From Nemertoderma westbladi (Eukaryota > Xenacoelomorpha > Nemertodermatida > Nemertodermatidae): a stretch of DNA of 61,956 nucleotides. The stretch covers positions 1 to 61,956 of the forward strand of contig JAUCBJ010001624.1 in assembly GCA_032718475.1 (NCBI GenBank). Direction: 5' to 3'. Below are positions 34,893 to 46,734 of this stretch, piece after piece (the stretch's first letter is position 1; each line of letters begins with the position of its first letter). Both the position numbers and the translations under genes were made by a program. The notes beneath the pieces are model-generated. The model was not told the origin of the DNA. It was given only the letters and a program-made list of their open reading frames with translations, and searched no databases.

Positions 34893-36055
34893 TTTCTTTA
34901 TTATAGATTTCTACTGAAAGTGCACACAAACATCTAACAAGAAACAAGTACAATTACGTAAGTTGAAATTATATTATTGTAGATAAATGTTAATTATTCA
35001 TCCTCAAACTTATCGAATAATTTTACATAACGAGATGTTGGACATGGTTCACAAGCTTCTATTACTTCTATTTAGTTTATCAATCAATGGACAATATCAA
35101 ACATAAATAAATATATAAATTAACTTAACAAATCTTTACATATAAGTGAGCATTCTCTCAAACAAAGTTGTTGTTTCAACAGAAGAAGTACCTACCCCCC
35201 TCCCATTAAACTTTTTTTAATGACTGTCAATTAGTGTTAAATGATAATATTGCTATTTTGTCAAGGCCAACCACTGTAGGCCTATGGAAGGCCAAATAGC
35301 CTATATAGGAAAATTTGAAAATTTATAGCCTCCCCCTAGCGGCTGACGGCGGAATTAAAGATTTCACTATAATTGCTACCAGTCCCTCAATCTTAGTCCA
35401 AACTTCTTGAAACCAACTTTTTTTGACTCAGTGTCATCGACTCTACAAAATTTCTCTTATATAATTTTTATTTAGCCATTTCAATTTTAATTAATTAATT
35501 AAATTAATTAATTATCATATTTTTAATGAAAATTGGCTAATTACAAAAAATGGTAATATTTATCAAAATTCCACAAGATAACTTTTAAAGAGCTTCCAAA
35601 GCTCGTTCGAATGAGCCAAAAATGAAGGATTTTTTTTTTAAATGGCGGAGGAGTATTAATTTGAAAATAAAAAATGTCGTTCCGAAAAAAATGCCCTTCA
35701 AAGTTTAAACCTTCGCGCCAAAATTGGCTGTCTGTGTTCTGGTTGGTTAATTATTTCGGGCACGAAGGATGCATACCAATGAGCTAAAATTTTTATTACG
35801 GGGGTTTTTGGGGTCGCTGATTTCATTTCCGATGTCAATTTTAATGTTTGGTGGAATCTAGTCTGTCTATCCGTCTGTCTGTCAGTTTTCTGTCTTTCTT
35901 ACAATTTCACGGACAGACCGTCATACAGAAAAACAGTGATAACTCGAGAACTGAAAGATATCTCACTAAGCGGTTTTCAGATTTGTAATCCTCATTAAAT
36001 TCTGCTCTAGATTCAATAAAGAAACAACAATTTAAATAATACTTCACTCACTTAA
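34893..36055. other. 5' flank of FOXRED2, no gene seen
   Basis: AT-rich. Presumably holds the FOXRED2 promoter (minus strand) but no clear TATA or CpG island is visible. A CTGTCTATCCGTCTGTCTGT stretch is at 35863-35885. Confidence 0.4.
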
Positions 36056-36059
36056 GGGT

Positions 36060-36440
36060 TCTCTGGACATCACATGAACCGGATATCCATTGCTCTGGAT
36101 ATCCCTTGCTCCGGATATCCCGTGGAACGGATATGGATATCCATTGCTCTGGATATCTCTTGCTCCGGATATCCTGTACTCTGGATATCCCATGTTCCGG
36201 ATATCCCGTGCCCCCGATATCCTTTTCCTCGGATATCCCGTGGACCGGATATCCATTGGTCCAGATATCCCTTGCTCTGGAAATCCCGTGGTCCGGATGT
36301 TCCATGGTCCGGATCTCCCATGACCCGGATATCCTTTGCCTCAGATATCCCGTGGACCGGATATCCATTGCTCCGGATATCCCTTGCTCCGGATATCCCG
36401 TGGTCTGGATATCCCGCGTTCTGGATATCCTGTGCTTACC
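36060..36440. repeat. GGATATCC minisatellite
   Basis: About 20 units of 17-20 bp, each with GGATATCC (an 8-bp palindrome) followed by variable text such as CGTGG, CTTGCTCC or CATTGCTC. Because the core is its own complement, both strands give ISxAxDI-like reading frames; these are artefacts. Confidence 0.92.
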
Positions 36441-37890
36441 GATTTGGCACAGAATATTAGCGTGGGAGGGGCTGATTGTGGTCTGACCTATCCAACACTC
36501 CCCTATGAATTTGGCTTGCTTCTGGTTCATTTACTGGGTTCTTGCTCCTCTTGTGTTTCATCCAAACAGATTTATAGGCTATGGGGGGGGGGGGGGGGGT
36601 ATTTTTGACTTTAAAGTTGTATTATTTGAAGAGATGTTTGTGCGCGCCATAAAGGATTGTTGTGGATCTATTTACATCGGTGGATCTGGATCTTTTATTT
36701 ACCAGGGAAGATTTACCTGAGTAGATCTGTATCCTTTAAATTTTTCTATATGTTTCTGGATCCTTTTTACCTATATTGTTGTCCGTTTACCGTTGTCCTA
36801 TACTTTTATGCAGGGTGGCTATGTAGACTTCCACAGAAATTTTCATACTAATTATTATTAGTTGTAGGCTTTGCAGCCTAGGCTATGAATATTTTTTAAT
36901 GAAATGAATATTTAATTTTGCGACTATTTTACTCAATAATTTCGGAAATTTACTTATAGAAAAGCAACGCGTGGCTAATTTTATCTAAAAGTTGGTACCC
37001 GGTGTTATTTTATTGTGCTCTTTCTATTTTCGACTGTGTTCGATTGTGTTCGGCAGATTTGGAGTGTGTTCGGTAGTAGTAGATGAAGAGGGTCCCCCCG
37101 CAAAGTCCTCCCTATGCTTTTCTATGGGATGTTCGCTCGGAGGGCTATTGAAAATCCTCAATTTTGATAGATTTACAACGACCCTCTGCCTCCACCATTC
37201 ATTCGCATCGCATCAACCAATGATCGATATTCAACCTCACAATGTATGCCTAGCCCCGCACCTGCGGTTACTCTCCGTTTCGCCTCGCTACCACGACAAT
37301 GGCGACGATGATCTAATGTATCCTATCATCATCATCTTTACGGTCAGTCGCGGTCGTTGCCACACACTCATATACTACGCAATGCTATGCTATGCTATCT
37401 ATCTATCTATTATATTGATTGCCAACTCAATGATTTCCTGCTACTCGACTGCTGTTCCCAACTAGCGCCAGTGTGAGTGTTATATGGGACTTGAAATCCC
37501 GCTACGCGTACACGTACACGTTGTCGCATTACGAGGCGAAGCGAATGCGTTTCCATGGTTACTCAACCTAACCCTATCGCATCTGTGACATAATCCGAGC
37601 TAACATCACTATTATACTGTACGTTTTTTATTATAATTATTGATTATTATTATACACAACCCAATGGTTCTTATTTGTACACGTATTTCCAGTCCGCGCA
37701 ACCAACCAACCAACCATTCATCCGCATTGCATCCCATCTTTTTTTATTCGTCGACTATGCCACATATTTGTTGCTTACGTGTTCTATTCAAAAATTATAT
37801 ATATATATAACTGAATGTTTTATTAAAATTCATCACTTGTAATCTTCATGGTAATAAATTGATCCCTTTTAACCTTTTCTTTGAGTAACT
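36441..37890. other. Spacer, no gene recognised
   Basis: Includes a G run at 36582-36598 and (TATC)n-like text at 37388-37410. The frame 36992-37465 has no recognisable domain and I do not call it a gene. Confidence 0.4.
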
Positions 37891-37965
37891 TAATAACAAA
37901 TTATGAAATTTTCGTGATTAATACGTTTCACCAATTGATCACAAAAATTTCATAATTTGTTATTA
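37891..37965. repeat. 30-bp perfect-type hairpin
   Basis: TAATAACAAATTATGAAATT at 37891 and its complement at 37936-37965 form a 30-bp stem with two mismatches around a 15-base loop. It may be a tiny MITE. Confidence 0.8.
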
Positions 37966-38615
37966 CTTTTTTTTAACGTATATTAATCCAAATAAAGGGA
38001 GCAATTGGGCAACAAGCTCTAAAGCTTATAAAAGCCCTCTTGCCGATTAATTACATATTTATGTTTATTGCACCACAGACACAGATAAATGTTAAATGAA
38101 ACAAAAACACACTTTGTTATCCACTGTACGTGATACACATCACACACACCAAACGCACCACACGCACAAAAGCACCACACTCACAAACGCACCCAAACCA
38201 AAAAAATGAGATTAGGGCATCAAAAGTAAACCAGCCCTGACCGTTGCTAGTACCATTAATCAGATCGAAATTTATTGTTAAATTCAGATGAACGAGTAGT
38301 GTGTAAAAGAAGTAAAAAATTAAGATTAAAAGATATGTGTTGCAATCTGCAAGATATAAAAGTTTAAAGGGGCAAATATTTGGAAGAATACGTAAACCAC
38401 TAAAAAAAATTAAAATAGACTAAATTCTAGAATTGTTTTGCACTTTAATATACATATGTTGTTCTGTTCCACTATGTTATTACTGTAATTTAAAACCTGA
38501 AAGAGAAAACCAGTGGTATGTTGAGACGGACGTACAGACTACCCTAATAGCCGAGACTGTTAAATCGACCTGTATTGAATACGAATATTGTAATTACATC
38601 GATAAGGGCGACCGC
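37966..38615. other. Spacer, no gene recognised
   Basis: AT-rich, with a CACACAC/CACCACACGCAC tract at 38128-38200. Nothing else seen. Confidence 0.45.
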
Positions 38616-39565
38616 CTAGTCACGCAGCGCTGTCGTGGAGACTGGGTGACTGTCAGGTCCGTGTGGTGGGCCGAATAAGATAGTGGTAAGTGTTGGTCTT
38701 AGTCCTAAAGTCGAAATAGCTGCGTGCAATATAATATGGTGAGAATGAAATAGTGGGCATTCCATAAAGTAGTGGAAAGCGTCCTCCCATTGATGGCCAC
38801 AGGAACATGATTTGACGGTTTGGACATGATTGGAGTAAAGGTCAGAGTTCAGAGATGAGCAATTACATCTCAGTCTGGCAAGTAAGCCATTTATAGTTGG
38901 CGACCCAAGGGAGTAATAGGGAGGGATAGGATGCAGAGAACAAATTATAGGCAATACACTTTGCTTAAAAGTCGTGATAGAGTCTGCGGACTGCTTATCT
39001 GTAGGAAGACTGTTCCAGAGACAAACGGCGGAAGGCAAGAATGAGTCTCTGTAAAAGTTTCTGCGAGCCATTGGCGGACAAACGTTACCAGAGTTACGGG
39101 TGTCATAGACGCTGGCAGACCTTACAACAGGGGGAAGCATGTCTAGTAAGTGCTGTGGGGCGTGGCCAGACATCATTTTATAGAAAATACACAATTTCTG
39201 ATAGTCCCGTCTTTGTTGAAGTGGACATAGACCAGACTCCTTGTACAACATGTTTGTGGGGCAAGATATTGTTAATCGACACACGATTCGAATTGCTTCC
39301 TTATTTAGGAGCTCCAACTCAGTTTTGAGTTCCTGAGAACAGTTGTCCCAAACGGCACCAGCGTATTCCAGGTTTGAACGAACAAAAGATTTGTAAATGC
39401 GTCTCTACCAACTTTGTACCTGTTGGCAGCGACGAGCATTTTTGCAACCTGTGAATGCCATTTTAAGGAGGATGAGAAGATGAGGCCGAGATGCTTATGC
39501 TCTGAGACTTCTGGGATAGGAATACCATTGAGAAATAAGGGGAGGTGATTTGGGTCGCGCGATTG
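38616..39565 (-). pseudogene. LINE ORF2 C-terminus (CR1/Jockey-like)
   Basis: Frame 39317-38616 reads LLNKEAIRIVCRLTISCPTN, MLYKESGLCPLQQRRDYQKL, PPMARRNFYRDSFLPSAVCL and WNSLP, ending in a zinc-knuckle-like CSCGHQWEDAFHYFMECPLF H. Upstream, in another frame, KHLGLIFSSSLKWHSQV (about 39450) is the RT/thumb junction. All of this is typical of the C-terminal domain of CR1/L2/Jockey proteins. 5'-truncated and frameshifted. Confidence 0.85.
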
Positions 39566-39649
39566 TTATTATTGTTATTGTTATTACTTAAAGAAAAGGT
39601 TAAAAACGGGGTCAACTTATTACAGTGATACAGTTTAAAATTTATTACT

Positions 39650-40570
39650 TGTAATATTTTTCGTATTTATTTATTATTATTATGGCTTTAATGCAAAAAA
39701 ACGGTCAACAAATAGCTTTAAATTTACTTACAATAAATATACTTGCACTGGCGTTCACAGCAAATATTTTATTGTGAATTCTCTGGATGATAACGAATCA
39801 ATTTGTTTTTCCCATCAAGATACCCGCTATTTGCTGGACATTATAGAAACAACCAACAATCAACATCAATCCAGACCATCAATTATACCAGGTAGGATAT
39901 ATCCCGCTCTTCGTTTTGCGTGAGGAAATTTGAATATTTCTATCAACCCTCATCGGGTGATGTTTACGTTCAGAAACAAGGCAAATGTAAAGTTCTCAAC
40001 AAAGCTTTTACTGAAGTTCTAATTCAATACAGAGGGAAATGATTGCAATTTCTCTCTCCTCCACTAGAGATTATTAGCGATCAATTCTATATTGAATTAT
40101 CAAATCCAGAGTTAGTTGGATTTGTAACAGCTTTTAAAGGAACCAACTATGTTGGCTTATGGAAAATCACCCTTAGATACGCTGATAGTGTTGGTTTTAG
40201 CTATTATACGGGTTTCAATTTGTCAAATCAGGAACTAACCATTTTGTTGCAAGAGTGGGATACCCAAATCGATGAAACAAACAAGCATCTTTTTGATGAT
40301 TTTAAAAATATCATTCAACTATCAGACCATCTCAAAATGATTAAAACCAATAAAAAAAAATTATTATTACCAACACTGATAATTCTACTGAAGTGGGAGC
40401 AGGTGGAAATTATATTGAGTTGCATTACTTGAATGATAAAGCCCATATTAGTTTTCTCAAAGAGGCAATCTATGGTGTTTCTCTTACTGATGCTAATGTA
40501 GATGGTTTTGTCATTTTGGATAAACCTAAAGCATTTGTTGAGATCCCATCACCAAAACCAGATGTTTAAG
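39650..40570 (+). pseudogene. Unrecognised Polinton-associated frames
   Basis: Plus-strand frames before the polymerase: one from about 39735 (KYFIVNSLDDNESICFSHQD ... IIPGRIYPALRF), then 40043-40432 (LVGFVTAFKGTNYVGLWKIT), then about 40433-40569 (YLNDKAHISFLKEAIYGVS, PKAFVEIPSPKPDV). They read as one degraded protein in three frames. It does not match a Polinton product I know; the position suggests it belongs to the element. Confidence 0.4.
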
Positions 40571-40797
40571 AGAGTTGCGCTCAACCGCAACAGGTCTTTC
40601 CTGAAATATGCCAGGAAACCCTTATTGGTGATTGTTTTAAAATTATTTCGCACGGTAGCATATAAATGTTTAGATATAGTCAATAACATTTCATTTCATA
40701 TTAATCTTTGGGGATATTTTATTATTATTATTATTTTTATATAATCTAAACAAACTTCAACATTGATAAAATAGTAATATGTTGTTCATTCTGTCAT

Positions 40798-43298
40798 ATG
40801 AATGTAACTAGACATAATTATTTACGTCACCTAAAGTCGCATTATGAAGGTTATTCTTGTTTTAAGTATCATGTCACGATTTCATGCAGTGAAATTTTTA
40901 AACGACATGAATCAACTACGGGTTGTAAAGAAATGGTGTTTCGCACCTATCAATTGACTTGTTCAACCTATAATAAAGAGTATACATATGAGAATTATTT
41001 ACGACATGGCTGTCATTTGAAATGTTATTACACAAGAAAGCGTAAATCTCCGCAACATAAAAATATAATATCTAGAAAAAACTTAAGGCTAGCTCTTGGT
41101 ACATGTGCAACAATTTTTACGTGGGAACAAGCCGCTCACAATAATCATCTTGAAATTTATGTCTATGACCTCCCAACTTCTAGAGAATATCCCGATGTAG
41201 AAACAGCATTAGCGCAAATTCGAGGTAATATTCTTCAGTTAATATTAGACAGATTGAAAGAAATGAATGTTCTTAGACTGTGGTTAGGTTTAAATATATT
41301 AATGTACAGAACACATTTTTCAGAAGGTGAGCAATTAGAAACCTTTTATTTTAATTCTTCCGATGGTGCTATTAATACTGTAGATTCGTCAGGTCAGAAA
41401 GTTTTGATATTTTGTTTGAGTATGTACTGGAAAATATATTATAAAAAATAGCCATGTTTAACACACATGGTTCAGGCTAGCGCATTAAATCTTTATTAAG
41501 AGTTGAAATTAAATTAGCTGATTCTAAGTGTAGGTCGTTACTATATAAGGGACATGGATATATGGAATTACCTAAGGCTCTATCGGGTAAAAATTGTACA
41601 ATAAATATACAAACGGCAGATAATGACTGTTTCAAATAGGCTATGAACCGCAAAATTTAGTAGCAAAGTGAAAAACAACAAACAGCTTACTTCACAGTAC
41701 AAAAATTATATGAGTCATTTCATTTTTGACAATGGGAAAAATGATTATCCAACAGAGTGGCAGCTAGCGATTAAACTTTTTGAAAAACAAAATTCGAAAT
41801 ATATAATTAATTTATTATGCTGGAATAACCCCAGTATCCAGACCCCAGTATCTATATTAAGACAACCTCTGTTTAGTAAAATTATACCAGATAAAGAGTT
41901 ATTCAATATATTACTTGTAGTAAAAAATAACAATGTGCCTAAACGAAATCATTATGTTTGTATAACTAACTTGAATCGATTGCTGAATACGAGAGCTCTT
42001 CATATCCATAATAGACAATATTGCGAAAGGCGTTTAACTCATTTCTACCATAAGGATGTTCTCCAACGACACCGTCTCGCATGTTATCAAGGAAGAAGTC
42101 AACGTGACAAATTACCTAATAAAAAAAGAACACACATTAGTTTTACAAATTTAGATAGAACCTTATCCCTATTGTATGTCACCTACTTTGATATAGAATG
42201 TATCTTACAACCCTCAGTTAATAATCAATTTATACAGAAGCATATACCGTGTGCTGCGAGTTATTTAATTGTTTCAAATAGCGAATTAATTGATCCTCCA
42301 AAATTTCATTTGAAAACATTCATAAAGTCAAATAATAATAATAATTGTATTCAAGATTTCTTAGATTCATTACTGATTTAACTGAATTATGTCGCTGGTC
42401 AGAAATATATACCCATAAAAGTATGTTATTTACTAATATTGATTTTTTAAATTTTGAACAGGCAAAAATTTGTTTATATTATAATGTTACTTTAAATAAT
42501 AATGTAGGGAAAAACAGACATCACTCACATATTACAGGTAAATATATTGCGGCAGTTTGTAATAAGTGTAACCGGAGTTTATCAATGAAACTATACCTGT
42601 ATGTACTTTGCGGGCACAATGCCAATAATTATGATATACATTGTATATTACAAACCGGATTTAGAGATAAGAAATACACGGATTGGGATATAAAGGTTAT
42701 ACCGTGAAATACAGAACGATATATTTCACTGAGTGCATTTATTCCAATTAAAAACTCTTCTAGAAAAATTGAGCTATGTGTCTTAGACACATATCAATTT
42801 TTAAGCTTTTCTTTAAGTAATTTAGTTGAGTGTTCAACAAAGGATATAGCGAGTTATGATATAAGCTCAGTTTTACCTATTACTCTACAACAAATGAAAT
42901 ATGTTTACCTAAACTTGAATAAATTAATCGGAAAGGAGTATTTCTATACGAGTACTTGACAGATTTAAATAAATTTAATGATACAGGTTTGCCGTCTATA
43001 AATAATTTTTTTTAGTAACTTAAGTCAAAAACCATGTACAATTGAAGATTATAGGTTTGCCGGATTATCATGGGTAGAATTCGACTGTGTGAATCTCAAA
43101 GATTATCTTTTAGCCTATTTAAAACTCAATGTTTGCTTGCTTGCTGATATATTTGAGAATTTTAGGAATGTTTGTAAACAAAATTACGATTTAGAAGTGG
43201 TTTTTTACTGTAGTATCACATCATTTACGTATGATTGCGCACTAAAATATAATAATTGTAAAATAGAATTAATAAAGGATTATCAGACATACAGATAA
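40798..43298 (+). pseudogene. Polinton protein-primed DNA polymerase B, N-terminal two thirds
   Basis: Starts with a zinc-finger-like region (NYLRHLKSHYEG). ALAQIRGNILQLILDRLKEM marks the family's N-terminal domain; NCTINIQTADNDCFK then stop (41588-41640) is the NI.N.D..CF.W motif with Trp changed to TAG. 41668-42381 adds NHYVCITNLNRLLNTRA, a C..C/H..C finger and the exonuclease motif I YFDIECI. 42345-42707 has the exo II block CGHNANNYDIHCI. 43089-43298 has YLLAYLKLNVCLLADIFENF, the exo III region. The text stops there; palm motifs such as DxxSLYP and the primer-binding domain are missing. Four frames are needed. Confidence 0.88.
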
Positions 43299-43326
43299 AC
43301 AAAATAAACAAAAGTTAAATGATCAA

Positions 43327-43830
43327 TTACAACGCTTGTTGGTTTATTTTATAATAATTAACAAGCCATTTATATAATATTATTTCATTTATTTCCACAT
43401 TATTTGTAAACGCTCTCATTGGATACTTTGTATGAATTCGGTTTACCAAGTAATAAAGACAGTATAGTCCGCATGAGGTCCTTCTCAGGTCTTGAAATTG
43501 GCTATGTGTAGAATGCCACCTTGTTGAATTTTTCTCAAGCCATTTTTCGACACATCTGTTTGGATATTTTGGACCACACGAATTAAATAATTCAGATTCA
43601 TTATCTCGTATATATATAGCCACCCAATGAACACCGGGTAGATGGGCTGTATCTGTATTTACTATTAACCCGTAGTCTCTCCGATTATTATCTAATTTAG
43701 GTAATTTATTAGAAGGAAATGCATCCAAATAGTGCCCACCCACCGGAAACATATCCAGGTCCTCTGTAGTAACATACTTAATCGATATGTAATTCTTTCC
43801 TGCTATTTTAGCTTAATGATTGATCATAAA
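43327..43830 (-). CDS. Polinton adenain-like cysteine protease
   Basis: Frame 43752-43327 from ATG; it is open a further 20 codons upstream (AKIAGKNYISIKY) to a TAA at about 43812, without an ATG, so the natural start may be lost. Catalytic residues are in order: His in PGVHWVAIY, an acidic residue in RDNES, Gln in SQFQDLRRTSCG and the nucleophile Cys in TSCGLYCLYYL. About 141-160 aa, close to family size. The protease matures capsid proteins in adenoviruses and is the PRO gene of Polintons. It is convergent with the polymerase remnant and is the best-kept gene of this element. Confidence 0.88.
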
Positions 43831-44005
43831 TATTAAAAACTATTACATTTATGGTCTCAACCAACGGATCGGCAAATTTTAATTTTAATTGGCCATTAGT
43901 ATATATCGATGGTTGCGGATCCCTAACATAACCGTCAGCAGTAAGATCCCAGGATATGAGAGGACAATTACCTAAGTAGGTTTCATGGTCTATATTATTA
44001 CCCCC

Positions 44006-45040
44006 TTAACCGTTAATATATGTGTTAATGTTCATCATTAATTGGGTATATTCAAAAATGTATGTTCCATCAGTAAAATTAGGCTCGTATATTACCCCAC
44101 CTACTGGAAGACCGTCTACAATCAGTTCTGCGCGTCTGAGATTAAAATGTTCAAATTTCAGTGGATTACTTGTTAATTCGCCCGAATATGAATTATTTGT
44201 AATAAAACCGATAATAACCAATTTTGGCTTTTTACCATCAAATATGTTTGTTTGTGTGTAATTTGTGGTTTGCGCAGGAATAGTAAATGTAGTAACCTCT
44301 TTTTTTTTGAAATTGATATTCAATATCATAGCTCTCTAAACCTTTTACATGACTGCTTTCTATTACAGGATTAACCTCCATTCTAGGGATTAGCATCTTC
44401 ACTTCATCTTAAATTCTAAACGAAGATTTGTCACAGCGTTTGCGTTTGGGGTGATTTTAAAAATAAATGAGTTTGATACTTTTCTAAAATGCATTCTTAA
44501 ATCATATCCAGGTTGTATTATTTTACTCTCAGTATCAAAATCAATCGTCAATCAACTTACAAATTGCATTTATTTACTAAAAGCGTCATCAATGGGGTGC
44601 GCGCCAGGATTAATTTCATTTCCGTGTTCGGTTAAAGGCTGTCGAAAACCTCCCACTCCCAGCAGCCCATTTTTACTTTCATATGTAGTAAAAAGTAAAT
44701 TGGATAAGTACAACTTGTAGAAATAATTGTTATTGCTATTCTCAACCTGCTTCTCATTGAGGTCTATTTTACTATCACTCCACATAGTTCCTGTATGTTA
44801 ATTCAACATATAAATATGGGAGTTTTCCAGGTGTCTATCCCAGCGTACAGTACATTTTGTAATTAATAACGTATCTTGCAGTTTCGAATAAAATTTGTTG
44901 GATCGCGGGACAATAAAAGTTACTTCACGTGACTCGCTTCTGAGACTAGATACAGGGTAAATTGTTTCATAATGCTTCGCTTTAAATTCAGTTTGTATTG
45001 GCTGTGTAGAAAATAAATCTAATTCTCTAATAATCGACAT
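44006..45040 (-). pseudogene. Polinton major capsid protein (double jelly-roll)
   Basis: Starts MSIIRELDLFSTQPIQTEF (ATG at 45040), the signature start of the F54H12.2-like family. An in-frame TAA stands at 44798-44800; the same frame continues with MWSDSKIDLNEKQVENSNN and LLGVGGFRQPLTEHGN to about 44570. After a shift, 44329-44006 gives FDGKKPKLVIIGFITNNSY, then PLKFEHFNLRRAELIVDGLP near the C-terminus. Text around 44400-44560 is out of frame. The family forms hexon-like trimers in virus-like particles; this copy could not make a full protein. Confidence 0.88.
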
Positions 45041-45049
45041 TATTAAAAA

Positions 45050-45665
45050 ATACTTTTTTCGCAGTGCCTCAAGCACTTTGCCTTTGCCTTTGCCTTTGCC
45101 TTTGCCTTTGCCTTTGCCTTTGCCTTTGCCTTTGCCTTTGCCTTTGCCTTTGCCTTTGCCTTTGCCTTTGCCTTTGCCTTTTTTTATTTTTCTATTTTTA
45201 CCTCGATGATGATGTATGTTCATAGACATTGGTTTAGTCGGTTGCTTTAAATCTCTATAAACTTTTTCTACAACCAATCTTGTTGATGGTTTCATTTTAT
45301 TTAATGCTTTATTAATAACTGTATTAGCTTGCTGATGTAAGACCCGCTTACCTTTTGGTATTATGTATTGTCTCATAAATTTTGTGGGAAATGGTAAAGC
45401 TTTTAGTAAAACTTTTTTGCCAATGGCATTCTAAACTTCTTTAATGTAGATAAAGCATGTGTAAGTATTCCTTCCCCGTATTGATTTGTCTGCATACCTC
45501 TCCGATAACATTGAAATCGTCGTTGTTTTGAGTTTGGACCAAATGCACCAATTTGTTGTCCGTAAGGGTCTATATATGAGCCCCCACGAAAAACAGAAAC
45601 TTGCGTTGACCCTCTCGTTGCTCTACCACCTTTAAAAACAGCAAGATTATAGTCTGTACCGCCAT
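45050..45665 (-). pseudogene. Polinton pVII-like basic protein with (Lys-Gly) tract
   Basis: Between the minor and major capsid genes. From about 45660 the frame gives YGGTDYNLAVFKGGRATRGS, RRFQCYRRGMQTNQYGEGIL and THALSTLKKF, resembling the small basic, glycine-rich protein that precedes the major capsid gene in Polintons. A shift near 45425 leads to the frame 45376-45050, with a hexanucleotide repeat coding for about 18 Lys-Gly pairs. The highly basic product fits a DNA-binding core role (inference). The last codons touch the capsid ATG. Confidence 0.6.
45074..45183. repeat. Hexanucleotide microsatellite (TTTGCC)n
   Basis: About 18 perfect copies of TTTGCC (minus strand AAAGGC, encoding Lys-Gly), in frame with the pVII-like gene. 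Confidence 0.97.
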
Positions 45666-45673
45666 ATAGCGGT

Positions 45674-45859
45674 TTACTGTATCTTTGAAATAAAGATCTG
45701 AGTTTGCAGAGTAATATTGCTGTACGTTGCTTGGTATTGGATTTCTTCGATTCTTTGCAATTCTTTGGCTAAATCAACTGTAAACTCGCTAGGACTATTA
45801 TTGGGATATGTATTTAAAGAGCTATCTGAAACTAGAGTTATATATGTATCTATAGCCAT
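45674..45859 (-). pseudogene. Polinton penton-like minor capsid protein, N-terminal piece
   Basis: Starts MAIDTYITLVSDSSLNTYPN and continues NSPSEFTVDLAKEL, the conserved start of the Polinton minor capsid/penton-like protein (L.S..S...YP.N....F...L). It stops after 61 codons and runs straight into the pVII-like gene: most of the body is deleted here. Its C-terminal part lies inverted at 46735-47335. Confidence 0.75.
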
Positions 45860-46190
45860 TATTAGTTAATCTCTCTACTTGACTCGCTTGCCGAGCGCAT
45901 TTTCTGACCAAAAAGTCGAATTTTTGAAACATATCCTATCTGATGCAGAATTTCATGCTGAATCCAAATATGGAAACCGTTTACCCATATCTTGCTTAGT
46001 TTTCGAGATATCTAGGGTAGAAGATACTGGCTCCGATATATCGCGATATCAGTAAAGGAGATAAAGTTTGGGGTTTGCATTCAATTTCTGCAAATTTCTG
46101 TGCTCAGTTGTGCCAATTGGATGTCTCCATGAGAAAGAGCACAACATTTTAATTAAGCATGTATTTTTTTATGATTATTGGACCTACTTG

Positions 46191-46709
46191 TCAGTTTATA
46201 AGACAACTTCAAGTCTCCGGAATGAAGACAGGACTCGAATAAGCGACTCTGCGGTCTTTGCGGGATTACACGGAATAGACTTATCGGTCATCAGAGATCT
46301 TCAAAATGTATAATCTCCAGTTCTAGTGGTCGTACGAAGTTCGTTTTAGGCTCATTCGAAAGCTCTTTTCTTAGAGAACAAAGTTACCATTTGATTTAAG
46401 ACAAAATGGTTGTGAAGCAACATAACATGAATTTGGGTAAAATATGCCTTACAAATTTTGTTCAAGTTATGATTGTTCAGGCAGCTTTCAAGAGTTTGCC
46501 AAACCAAATGGTAACTTTGGTCTCTGAGAAAAGAGCTTTCGAATGAGCCCAAAACGAACTCTGTACGACCACTAGAACTGGAGATTATACATTTTGAAGA
46601 TCTCCGATGACCGATAAGTCTATTCCGTGTAATCCCGCAAAGAACGCAGAGTCGATTATTCGAGTCCCGTCTTCATTCCGGAGACTTGAAGTTGTCTTTT
46701 AAACTGGGG
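46191..46709. repeat. Foldback repeat with about 200-bp arms
   Basis: 46191-46397 and 46499-46709 are inverted copies (shared GACAACTTCAAGTCTCCGGA, AATAGACTTATCGGTCATC, ATGTATAATCTCCAGTTCTA, CATTCGAAAGCTCTTTTCT; a few mismatches) around a loop of about 100 bases. It sits exactly between the two oppositely oriented pieces of the minor capsid gene. No coding sequence. Confidence 0.9.
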
Positions 46710-46734
46710 GTAAACTAAGGGTAGACGCAAAAGA

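Noticed and set aside
36044-36610. Overlapping frames on both strands (ISGARDI and DIPCSGYP types)
   Set aside because: Produced by the palindromic GGATATCC minisatellite; both strands give equally good frames.
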